The translations under genes were made by a program, and so were the position numbers. Of a stretch of DNA of 64,000 nt, positions 26,888 through 34,388 are shown piece by piece. How positions within the stretch are numbered: position 1 is the stretch's first letter; every line of letters starts with the position of its first letter. Where the stretch lies: NCBI RefSeq assembly GCF_947581735.1, contig NZ_CANPVT010000045.1, forward strand, positions 1 to 64,000. Direction: 5' to 3'. The DNA comes from Candidatus Palauibacter soopunensis. Its GTDB lineage: Bacteria; Gemmatimonadota; Gemmatimonadetes; Palauibacterales; Palauibacteraceae. Below the pieces are notes generated by a model. The model was not told the origin of the DNA. It searched no databases and saw nothing but the letters and a program-made list of their open reading frames with translations.

Positions 26888-27955
26888 GTGGGTTTCGACC
26901 TCCTGGGGGCACGGCGCCGCGCGTTGCGGGCCGCGCGCCGGATCCCGGAAGATGCACCCCGCGTCGACGTCGAGGTGCGCCGCGGGAGCCAGGTGCAACG
27001 CTTTCGCCAGGAGCTGCTCGCGGACGGCCCGGGGTGGAAGATCACGCTCCAGATCCTCGATGCGGGCTTCAAGCCGGTGAAGATCGACGAGGCCACGACC
27101 CTCCGGCCCGGCTCCCTTCTCATGTGGTTCCTTCGGCCGGGGCAGCCCTTCGAGGTCGGCGCCTTCTACCACGGCCGCGGCACCTTCCAGGGCTACTACA
27201 TCAACCTGATCCGGCCTCCGCGACTGCAGTCCTCACCCTGGGTCATCGAGGACCTCTACCTCGACGTGTGGTTGCCCGAGGGCGGCGGCGGCGTGTTGCT
27301 GGACGAGGATGAACTGGACGCGGCCGTGGACCGCGCCGAGCTGTCGACCGCGGAGGCCGAGGAGGTGCGCGAGACCGGCGCGCGGCTGCTCGCCCAGTCG
27401 AGGCGGCCCGGGCGCCCCCGGTGGTTGCCCCGAAGCGTCGGGAGAGCGCCCGCGGAATCCGTGCCGGCGCTCCGCCTGCGCCGGGACGCCCCGGGAACCT
27501 TCCATGCCGCGCGGATCTCGGGTCGGATCATCGCCTTCGGGCTCTATCTGCTGGGCGCGGTCTCCGCGACGTCCGCCGGTTTCGCCGCGTTCACCGACGC
27601 CTTCCTGATCGCGGGTCCGGCACAGGACGCCTGGCGGCTGACCGTGCTGGGCGAGGCGCTCGTCCTGGCCCCGCTCGCGCTCGGGGGCTGGCTGCCCGCG
27701 ACCCGCTGGCCGCAGCCGCCGCTGGCCGACGAGCGCTCCCTCTTCATCGCGACCCTCGCTTCGGGGCTGGCGGTGCTCGCGCTCAGCGAGCGCACGGAAT
27801 GGGCCGGGGCCCTGCTCCCCGTGTACGCGACGCTGGGTCTCTTCTCGCTCGTCTTTACCGTCTGCCGGTGGCGGTTCGACCGGAAAGTGCCGGTATTCGC
27901 GCTCGCGGGCGTGGCCATGACGCTCGTCGCGCTCGCCCTGCTGATCGTAACGTGA
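26888..27955 (+). CDS. DUF402 domain fused to a membrane domain
   Basis: The GTG start is the first base after the fadJ stop codon, so the two genes are cotranscribed. The N-terminal 165 residues look like a DUF402 domain, with LRPGSLLMWFLRPGQPFE, RGTFQGYYINLIRPP, VIEDLYLDVWLPEGG and LLDEDELDAAVDRAELS. Members of that family include nucleoside tri/diphosphate phosphatases that use acidic metal-binding residues. The C-terminal part (about residues 205-355) has four or five hydrophobic helices separated by short loops. DUF402 proteins are normally small and soluble, so this fusion is unusual. The role is unknown and may be linked to acyl-CoA metabolism through its neighbour. Confidence 0.75.
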   Translation: MGFDLLGARRRALRAARRIPEDAPRVDVEVRRGSQVQRFRQELLADGPGWKITLQILDAGFKPVKIDEATTLRPGSLLMWFLRPGQPFEVGAFYHGRGTFQGYYINLIRPPRLQSSPWVIEDLYLDVWLPEGGGGVLLDEDELDAAVDRAELSTAEAEEVRETGARLLAQSRRPGRPRWLPRSVGRAPAESVPALRLRRDAPGTFHAARISGRIIAFGLYLLGAVSATSAGFAAFTDAFLIAGPAQDAWRLTVLGEALVLAPLALGGWLPATRWPQPPLADERSLFIATLASGLAVLALSERTEWAGALLPVYATLGLFSLVFTVCRWRFDRKVPVFALAGVAMTLVALALLIVT

Positions 27956-27991
27956 CGACGCGCGCGCCCCCCACATCGGGGCCCGGCCGCG

Positions 27992-28047
27992 CGACACCGG
28001 CGCCTCGTCGCCCGACACCGGCGCCTCGTCGCCCGACACCGGCGCCG
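27992..28047 (+). repeat. 21-bp tandem repeat, about 2.7 units
   Basis: The unit CGACACCGGCGCCTCGTCGCC occurs at 27992-28012 and 28013-28033, followed by a partial third copy. It fills the short gap before the M50-like protease gene. Low-complexity expansion is the simplest reading. Confidence 0.85.
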
Positions 28048-28070
28048 CGCGCAGCCCGTACGAGGAACGC

Positions 28071-28742
28071 ATGAACGATCAATCGAAACGAAGAGTCCGT
28101 TTCCTGGCCGCGTTCGTCGGTCTCTTTGCGGCCGTGTGGTTCCTCTGGGACACGCCCTTCGTGTATCCGGTGAAACTCTTCGTCGTCCTCCTGCACGAGA
28201 TCAGCCACGGGCTGGCGACGGTGGCGACGGGGGGCCAGATCCTCGCCATCGAGGTGACGCCGCGCGAAGGAGGACTGTGCCGGTGCCCCGGCGGGAACGC
28301 GTTCCTGAGCCTGTCCGCGGGGTATCTCGGAAGCCTGCTGTGGGGCGGGCTGATGATCTGGGGTGCGGAGCGCTTCCCGACGCTGAGTTCGTGGTTTTCC
28401 GCGGTCCTCGCCGTGATCGTGGGGGGCATGACGCTGTTCTATGCGCAGCAGTCCTTTGCCGTCGCGTTCGGGCTCGCCTTCTCCGCGGCGCTGCTCGCGG
28501 TGGCGTGGCGGGCGAGCGCCGGCGTGAACCGCGTCCTGCTCACGGCGCTCGGCCTCACGAGCTGCCTCTACGCGGTGCTGGACATCAAGAGCGACATCCT
28601 CGACCGTCCGGAGTTGCGGTCGGACGCCCGGATGCTGGCCGAACTCACCGGCATCCCCACGCTCGCCTGGGGCGGCCTGTGGATCGGCATCGCGCTGCTG
28701 TTCTGCTTCGTCCTGTTCCGCTGGGCCTGGCGGCGCGCCTAG
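28071..28742 (+). CDS. M50-like membrane zinc metallopeptidase
   Basis: This 223-aa protein starts at ATG with GAGGAA upstream. It has about five or six membrane segments and an HEISH zinc motif at the end of the second helix (VVLLHEISHGLATV), plus a Cys pair (GGLCRCPGG). A late LYAVLDIKSDIL segment supplies an acidic residue as third ligand. This matches the M50B-like/site-2-protease-type family of small integral metallopeptidases, whose targets are mostly unknown. The histidines and glutamate are intact, so activity is likely. It lies downstream of the DUF402 fusion and convergent with the M28 peptidase. Confidence 0.8.
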   Translation: MNDQSKRRVRFLAAFVGLFAAVWFLWDTPFVYPVKLFVVLLHEISHGLATVATGGQILAIEVTPREGGLCRCPGGNAFLSLSAGYLGSLLWGGLMIWGAERFPTLSSWFSAVLAVIVGGMTLFYAQQSFAVAFGLAFSAALLAVAWRASAGVNRVLLTALGLTSCLYAVLDIKSDILDRPELRSDARMLAELTGIPTLAWGGLWIGIALLFCFVLFRWAWRRA

Positions 28743-28778
28743 CACTTTCCGGCCACGCGAGTCACCGCCCGGCGGCTG

Positions 28779-30224
28779 CTAGCTGCCCGGGTCGGGCCGG
28801 GTCCACTCCAGCGGCTCGAACGCGCCGATGGGCCACGGGAAGACGACGGGGCTCTCGTAGCCGTCCTCGGACACGCTGGCCACGCCGAAGAGGTAGTTGT
28901 CGATGACGATGTTCTCGAGCGTGTGCTCCGTCACGTCGCCCGCGAACACGCTCCACTGCCACTGCGGCGCATCGGTGAGCCGCCAGTAGACGCGGTATCC
29001 CGCCAGGTTCGGGGCGTGGTCTGAGGGAACGGGGTCCCACCGCAGCGTCGTGGACGGCCGGACGGCGCCCTGGATCGCGACGTTCCGCGGCGGCGCGGGA
29101 GCCCACGCCATGGCGGCGAGCGAGATCGCGTTGACCGCCGTCAGCTTCGCGGCGAAGTCGAACTCGACCTCATCGATCACGTCGCCGTACTCGACGCCGT
29201 CTTCCACGCGGATGTCCTGGTGCTGGCGCCGGTAGTCCTCGTTCGCCTCCATGATCCGCACGGCGGGGAAGCCGGCGTCGTTGAACGGCCGGTGGTGCCC
29301 GCCGCGCCCGAACCGGTCCAGCCGGTACACCATCATCATGTCGAGATTGGGGACGTAGCCGTCGACGAGGCGGTCGATGAAGCGGGCCAGGTTCCGCGAC
29401 GGGGAGTCCACCTCGCCCCCGGTGACGCGCCGCCGGGCGGCGACCGACTCGGTTTCGTCCGCCCGCGTGCCCTCGGCGAAGATGCGCGCGATGGTGTTGT
29501 CCGAGACGCCGTTCTGGCCCTGGATGTTGCCGATCATGTCGTTGTTCAGCACCGCCTGCAGGCGCCAGCCCTCTTCGAGCGCGACCTCGGCCATGTGCCG
29601 TCCGCCGAACAGCCCCTGCTCCTCGCCGGACAGCCCCGCGTAGATGATGGACCCGTTGAACTCGTACTGCGTGAGGACGCGCGCGGCCTCCAGCACGCCG
29701 GCCATCCCGGAGGCGTTGTCGTTCGCGCCGGGCGCGTCGGTGACGCCGTCGAGGGCGCCCGTAGCGCGCGAGTCGATATCGCCCGACATCACGACGTAGC
29801 GGCCCGGGTCCGTCGTCCCGCGCTGGATCGCGAGCACGTTGACGATGGCCGTCTCCTCCGGGATGCGCGCCGCGCCCATGACCATCGACGTCTGGTACGA
29901 GACCTCCAGGCACCCGCCGCATGCCGCGGAGATCTCATCGAACTCGGCCTTGATCCAGCGCCGGGCGGCCCCGATCCCGCGCGTGTCGGACAGCGTGTCG
30001 GACAGCGTGTGGCGGGTGCCGAAGCCCGCGAGCCGGCGGATGTCGGCCTCCACGCGCTCGGCCGAGACGGCCGCCACGATGTCGTGCAGCGCCTGGAGTT
30101 GCGCCGCCGGCTGCCCGGCTTCCTGGCCCCGCAGCGGCCGGGCGCCGAGCGGGATCGCCACGGCGGTGGCGAGGACGGGGATCATGAGGGGCTTCACGCT
30201 GAGCACTGCGAACCTTCGAGGCAC
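28779..30224 (-). CDS. M28-family zinc aminopeptidase, secreted
   Basis: This 481-aa protein is started at GTG 30224 (GGAG seven bases upstream). The signal peptide is followed by an M28 core with SGDIDSR, APGANDNASGMAG, YAGLSGEEQGLFGG, NNDMIGN and GGHHRPFNDAGFP, then a fibronectin III-like C-terminal domain (APAPPRNVAIQGAVRPSTTL). Four of the five usual zinc ligands are in place. The first, normally His in a SGHxDS-type motif, is Asp here (SGDIDS), which could still bind metal but is odd. It would trim peptides outside the inner membrane. Confidence 0.85.
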   Translation of the reverse strand: MPRRFAVLSVKPLMIPVLATAVAIPLGARPLRGQEAGQPAAQLQALHDIVAAVSAERVEADIRRLAGFGTRHTLSDTLSDTRGIGAARRWIKAEFDEISAACGGCLEVSYQTSMVMGAARIPEETAIVNVLAIQRGTTDPGRYVVMSGDIDSRATGALDGVTDAPGANDNASGMAGVLEAARVLTQYEFNGSIIYAGLSGEEQGLFGGRHMAEVALEEGWRLQAVLNNDMIGNIQGQNGVSDNTIARIFAEGTRADETESVAARRRVTGGEVDSPSRNLARFIDRLVDGYVPNLDMMMVYRLDRFGRGGHHRPFNDAGFPAVRIMEANEDYRRQHQDIRVEDGVEYGDVIDEVEFDFAAKLTAVNAISLAAMAWAPAPPRNVAIQGAVRPSTTLRWDPVPSDHAPNLAGYRVYWRLTDAPQWQWSVFAGDVTEHTLENIVIDNYLFGVASVSEDGYESPVVFPWPIGAFEPLEWTRPDPGS

Positions 30225-30264
30225 GGGTCACTCCGGGGATGAAGTCGTGTCGGCGTCGCGCCGC

Positions 30265-30306
30265 TGTCGGGCCGAGTCGGTGTCGGGCCGAGTCGGTGTC
30301 CGGCCG
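30265..30306 (+). repeat. 16-bp tandem repeat in the divergent intergenic region
   Basis: The unit TGTCGGGCCGAGTCGG is present at 30265-30280 and 30281-30296, with a degenerate partial third copy. It lies in the 205-bp gap between the divergent M28 peptidase and proS genes, where promoters for both must sit. No clear -35/-10 pair is visible. Confidence 0.8.
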
Positions 30307-30429
30307 ATATCTTATCGAGATGCTGGCCCCCGGACAGCGGGCCGGTTAGCGTCGCGTGTCTCTGCGCGCCGTCCCGCGGACCTCGTGACCATTCCGAGCC
30401 CATTCGTCACCACCCTGAGCGGTCGACCC

Positions 30430-32208
30430 GTGAATCGAACCGAACGTACAGGACAGCGAGTCTCGAATCTCTTCGGCATGACCCTGCGCCAGGCGCCGGG
30501 AGAAACCGAGATCGAGTCCCACAGCCTCCTCGTGCGAGCCGGCTACGTCCGCCAGCTCGCGGCGGGCATCTTCTCCTATCTCCCTCTCGCGTGGCGCTCG
30601 CTGAGGAAGATCGAGCAGATCCTGCGCGAGGAGATGGACCGGATCGATGGGCAGGAGTTGTCGATGCCCGTCGTGCATCCGGCGGAGCTGTGGCAGGCGA
30701 CCGGCCGCTGGTACGACATCGACGCGACCATGGCCCGGTTCGTCGACCGGCGCGAGCGCGACCTGCTCCTGGCGATGACGCACGAGGAGGTCGTGGCCTT
30801 CCACGCGGCGTCCGAGATCCAGTCCTACCGGCAACTCCCGGCCATGGTCTATCACATGCAGACCAAGTTCCGGGACGAACTCCGCTCCCGCGGCGGGCTC
30901 ATCCGCGTGCGCGAGTTCATCATGAAGGATTCCTATTCGCTCGACCGGGACCCGGAGGGGCTCGCGAAGCAGTACGACCGGCACTACGAGGCGTACGAGC
31001 GCATCGGGCGCCGCTGCGCCCTGCCGCTCACGGCCGTGCGGAGCGACACGGGCATGATGGGCGGAAAGATCGCCCACGAGTTCATGTACGTGACGCCGAT
31101 CGGCGAAGACAGCCTCGCGCTCTGCGACGCCTGCGGCTACGCGGCGAACCGGGAGGTCGCCGAGTTCACGCTCGAGCCTCGGGAGGGGGAGATGTCGCCG
31201 CTGGAGCGCGTCCACACGCCCGGAACGGCGACGATCGAGGAGGTGACGGGACTGCTCGGGATCGCCCCCCGGGCGACCGCGAAGATGGTCTTCTACATGG
31301 GCAGCTTCGCGGGGGAGGAAGGGGCTCGCGAGGAGAAGCTGGTGGCGGCGATCGTGCGCGGCGACCTGGAGGTGAACCCGATCCAGGTCCAGAACCTCGC
31401 GGGCGCGCTCGAGCTTCGCCCGGCGCACGAGGAGGAGATCGCGGCGACCGGCATGGTGCCGGGGTTCGCCTCGCCGGTGGGGGTGGAGCCGGCGGCCGCG
31501 ATCTTCGTCGTCGACCGCTGGGTCGCGGAATCGCCCAACCTGGTGCTCGGGGCGAACGAGACGGACTACCACCTCCGCAACGTGTGCTGCGGCCGCGACT
31601 ACGAGCCCACGCACGTCGGCGCTGTCGCACTCGCCTTCGAGGGGGCGCCGTGCGGGCGCTGCGGCGAAGGGCTGCGCATGGCGCGCGGCGTGGAGGTGGG
31701 GAACATCTTCCAGCTCGGCACCCGCTATTCGGAGGGGCTGGAGGCGACGTACACGGATGAGGACGGGGCCGAGCGCCCGATCTGGATGGGCTCGTACGGG
31801 ATCGGGACCGGGCGCCTCCTCGCCTGCGTGGCCGAGGAGCACCGAGACGACTACGGCCTCAAGCTGCCGATTTCCGTTGCCCCGTATCACGTCGCGCTCG
31901 TCGCGCTCGCGCGGGAGGAGGAGACGTGGGCGGCCGCGGACCGGGTGTTCGAGGAGCTGTGCGCCGCCGGGATCGAGGTGATCTACGACGACCGGCGGGA
32001 ACTCCGCGCCGGCGTGAAGTTCAACGATGCCGACCTGCGGGGCCTCCCCCTGCGCCTCGTCATCGGAGAGCGTTCGCTCGAAGCGGGGGGTGCCGAACTC
32101 AGCCACCGCGGCGTCCGCGAGAGCCGGATCATCCCGCTCGACGACCTCGTGGCCGAACTCCGCCAGGAAATCGACACCCTCATGTCACAGCTCGCCTTGG
32201 ACGACTGA
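30430..32208 (+). CDS. proS: Prolyl-tRNA synthetase (bacterial type with editing insertion)
   Basis: This class II synthetase is 592 aa from GTG 30430, chosen because VSNLFGMTLRQAPGETEIES aligns with the usual N-terminus; GTG 30385 is an in-frame alternative. Motif 1 (REEMDRIDGQELSMPVVHP), motif 2 (FRDELRSRGGLIRVREF) and motif 3 (GSYGIGTGRLLACVAEE) are present. An editing-type insertion (about residues 210-400, TGLLGIAPRATAKMVFYMG) lies between motifs 2 and 3, as in the E. coli enzyme that clears Ala-tRNA-Pro. The anticodon-binding domain is C-terminal (EVIYDDRRELRAGVKFNDAD). Confidence 0.95.
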   Translation: MNRTERTGQRVSNLFGMTLRQAPGETEIESHSLLVRAGYVRQLAAGIFSYLPLAWRSLRKIEQILREEMDRIDGQELSMPVVHPAELWQATGRWYDIDATMARFVDRRERDLLLAMTHEEVVAFHAASEIQSYRQLPAMVYHMQTKFRDELRSRGGLIRVREFIMKDSYSLDRDPEGLAKQYDRHYEAYERIGRRCALPLTAVRSDTGMMGGKIAHEFMYVTPIGEDSLALCDACGYAANREVAEFTLEPREGEMSPLERVHTPGTATIEEVTGLLGIAPRATAKMVFYMGSFAGEEGAREEKLVAAIVRGDLEVNPIQVQNLAGALELRPAHEEEIAATGMVPGFASPVGVEPAAAIFVVDRWVAESPNLVLGANETDYHLRNVCCGRDYEPTHVGAVALAFEGAPCGRCGEGLRMARGVEVGNIFQLGTRYSEGLEATYTDEDGAERPIWMGSYGIGTGRLLACVAEEHRDDYGLKLPISVAPYHVALVALAREEETWAAADRVFEELCAAGIEVIYDDRRELRAGVKFNDADLRGLPLRLVIGERSLEAGGAELSHRGVRESRIIPLDDLVAELRQEIDTLMSQLALDD

Positions 32209-32255
32209 CGCCCCGGACGCGGCCGGCGGGGCTGTAGCCGGATGCCGCGCCTCGC

Positions 32256-34388
32256 TCAGCCGCCGAACCGCACCCGCAGGCCGCCGACCAGGGTTCGTGG
32301 CGCGCCCACCCGGATGAAGCCGTTCGCGTCGTGGGACATCTCCGCGATCACATCGAAGATGTTCTGTACGCTCGCGAAGGCGCTCAGCCGGCTCGTCAGC
32401 TGACGGCGGAAGCGGAGGTCGACCAGGAACGAGCCCGCGATCTCCCCCGTGTTGAGGTCGTTGTCGAAGCGGGCGCCCAGATAGCGCGCCGTGGCGACCA
32501 CTTCGAGCGTCGTCGGATCGATGTGCCCGACCCGCAGCATGGCGCGGTGCGTCGGGCTCCCCTGCACCTCGTTGCCGATCAGGTCCGGGCGGCCCGGCGC
32601 GTCCGTCACTTCCGTCGGGTTGTACTGGTGGTTCAGCGCCAGCAGCCAGGCGGCGGACGGACGCAGTTCGATTTCGGTCTCGATTCCGGCGCTCCAGAAC
32701 GTGCCCACGTTGTCGCGGCGGCGGCATACGCCCCCGGCCGCCACGAAGCCGCACGGCTGAATGACGCCGGACGTTTCAGCTTCCTGGATCGTGACGTCGG
32801 TGATCGCATCGCTCACGTTCGCCAGGAAGCCGGTCAGCCGGATCAGCACGGAGGGGTCGGGCTGAAGGTCCACCCCGATCTCGGCGCCGCTGACCTTTTC
32901 CGGATTCAGCGCCGCGTTGGACTCGTTGACGACGTTCCCGGCCGCCCGGAACGGCTTGTACAGTTCGTTCAGGGTCGGGACCCGGAGGCCGGTGTAGAGA
33001 TTCAGCCGCAGCGCGGTGCGTTCGGAGGCCTCGAACGAGAGGCCGATATTCGAGCTGAACTGCGTCCCGCTGCGGTCTTCGAACGCGTCGTCGGTGAGCA
33101 CGCTGCGGTCGGCCGTGTTGAGGATGTGCCGGGAGCCGGACGAGTTTTGCCACACGTCGAGCCGTGCGCCGGTCCACAACCGCCAGCGCTCGCCGAGGTT
33201 GTTGTGACCCTGGACGAAGAGGCCGAACAGCGTCTGATCGCCGCCGGTCTCACGCTGTCTCTGGAAGGCGCCGTCCCGGTACAGGTACTGCTCGGTCGCT
33301 TCGCCCGTCGCCCGCAGGAAATCGGCACCCAGAGCGAAGCCCCCCCCGCCCCAGACAAGGTTGGCGCCCACTCCCGATGAGGGAACGTCCTGGCTAATGG
33401 ACGGCTCCTCGCTGTTCCGGCCCGCACCGACCCCCGAAAACGAGTTCACGTACGTCTGCGACTGCATGTATGCGTTGAACGCGAGCGTGGACGTCTCGCC
33501 GGTCGTGAGCGTGGCCCCGACCTGTCCGAAGCCCGCTTCGGTGGTGTTGTTGCGGAGGGGTGTCGCGTTGTCCTTGTCCTGGTCGAAGTAGTTCCCCTGG
33601 GCGTGGATGCGCAGGCGGTCCCCGGCCTGGAACTCGACCTTTGCGCGCAACGCCCCGTGGCTCGACGCGGACGGGATGTCCACGGCGCCACGCAGGCTGG
33701 GCTCCGTCAGGACGTAGCCGTCGCTGTCGAAAAGCTCACCGGCCACGTAACCGCCGGCGCGGTCGTCGCCGAAGGACGCCATTGCATCGCCGCGGAAGGT
33801 GGACTGGCTCCCGCCCTGCACGCTCGCGGAGAGCCCGCCGCCGCCACCCGAGCGCGTGATCACGTGGACGACGCCCGCGAGGCTCTGGCTGCCCCAGCTG
33901 ACCGTGGCGCCGCCCCGCACGATCTCGATGCGCTCGATGACCTCCACCGGAACCTGGCTCCAGCGCACCCAGCCGAAGTACGGGTCGTTCAGCGGCACGC
34001 CATCGACGAGCACGAGCGTCCGGCTGGCGGCGGTGCCCCCCAATCCTCGAATGGTCACGGCCTGCCAGGAGGGATGCGCGACGCCGGCCTGAAACGGGAA
34101 GCGGAAGTTGAGGCCCGGCACCTCCTGCAGGACGTCCTGAAGCGTCTGGGCGGCGGAAAGGCGCAACTCCTCGCGCGTGACCGTCGTCACGTTGACCGTG
34201 ACGTCCCTCACGGAAGTGGGCGCCCGCAGCGCCGAGACGATCAACTCGCCCAGCGCAATCACGCTGTCCGCGGGCACCGGATCCTGCGCTTCGAGCGCCG
34301 CGGCCGGCCACAGCCCCCAGAGGGCAAGCACGAGAGACCCGCGGCGAGTACGACGGAGCGCTGGAAGCACCGCTTCACGTAGCGTCAT
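32256..34388 (-). CDS. TonB-dependent outer-membrane receptor
   Basis: This 710-aa receptor starts at ATG with GAGGAG upstream. The signal peptide ends near ALEAQ. The plug contains GELIVSALRAPTSVRDV (a possible TonB box), QEVPGLNFRF, IRGLGGTAASRTLVLVDGVP and ERIEIVRGGATVSWGSQSLAGVVHV. A barrel follows and ends GGLRVRFGG. It has no carboxypeptidase-regulatory domain, unlike the receptor at 7.2-10.0 kb, and resembles vitamin/siderophore-type (BtuB/CirA-like) receptors. No transporter genes are adjacent and no riboswitch is seen, so the ligand is open. Its start overlaps the end of glnS by 14 bp on the same strand. Confidence 0.88.
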   Translation of the reverse strand: MTLREAVLPALRRTRRGSLVLALWGLWPAAALEAQDPVPADSVIALGELIVSALRAPTSVRDVTVNVTTVTREELRLSAAQTLQDVLQEVPGLNFRFPFQAGVAHPSWQAVTIRGLGGTAASRTLVLVDGVPLNDPYFGWVRWSQVPVEVIERIEIVRGGATVSWGSQSLAGVVHVITRSGGGGGLSASVQGGSQSTFRGDAMASFGDDRAGGYVAGELFDSDGYVLTEPSLRGAVDIPSASSHGALRAKVEFQAGDRLRIHAQGNYFDQDKDNATPLRNNTTEAGFGQVGATLTTGETSTLAFNAYMQSQTYVNSFSGVGAGRNSEEPSISQDVPSSGVGANLVWGGGGFALGADFLRATGEATEQYLYRDGAFQRQRETGGDQTLFGLFVQGHNNLGERWRLWTGARLDVWQNSSGSRHILNTADRSVLTDDAFEDRSGTQFSSNIGLSFEASERTALRLNLYTGLRVPTLNELYKPFRAAGNVVNESNAALNPEKVSGAEIGVDLQPDPSVLIRLTGFLANVSDAITDVTIQEAETSGVIQPCGFVAAGGVCRRRDNVGTFWSAGIETEIELRPSAAWLLALNHQYNPTEVTDAPGRPDLIGNEVQGSPTHRAMLRVGHIDPTTLEVVATARYLGARFDNDLNTGEIAGSFLVDLRFRRQLTSRLSAFASVQNIFDVIAEMSHDANGFIRVGAPRTLVGGLRVRFGG

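Noticed and set aside
24104-27172. A 1022-codon minus-strand open frame opposite fadJ and its neighbours
   Set aside because: It runs antisense through three supported plus-strand genes and shows only composition bias.
27992-28047. Possible CRISPR-like repeat
   Set aside because: The 21-bp units are contiguous without spacers, so this is a simple tandem repeat.
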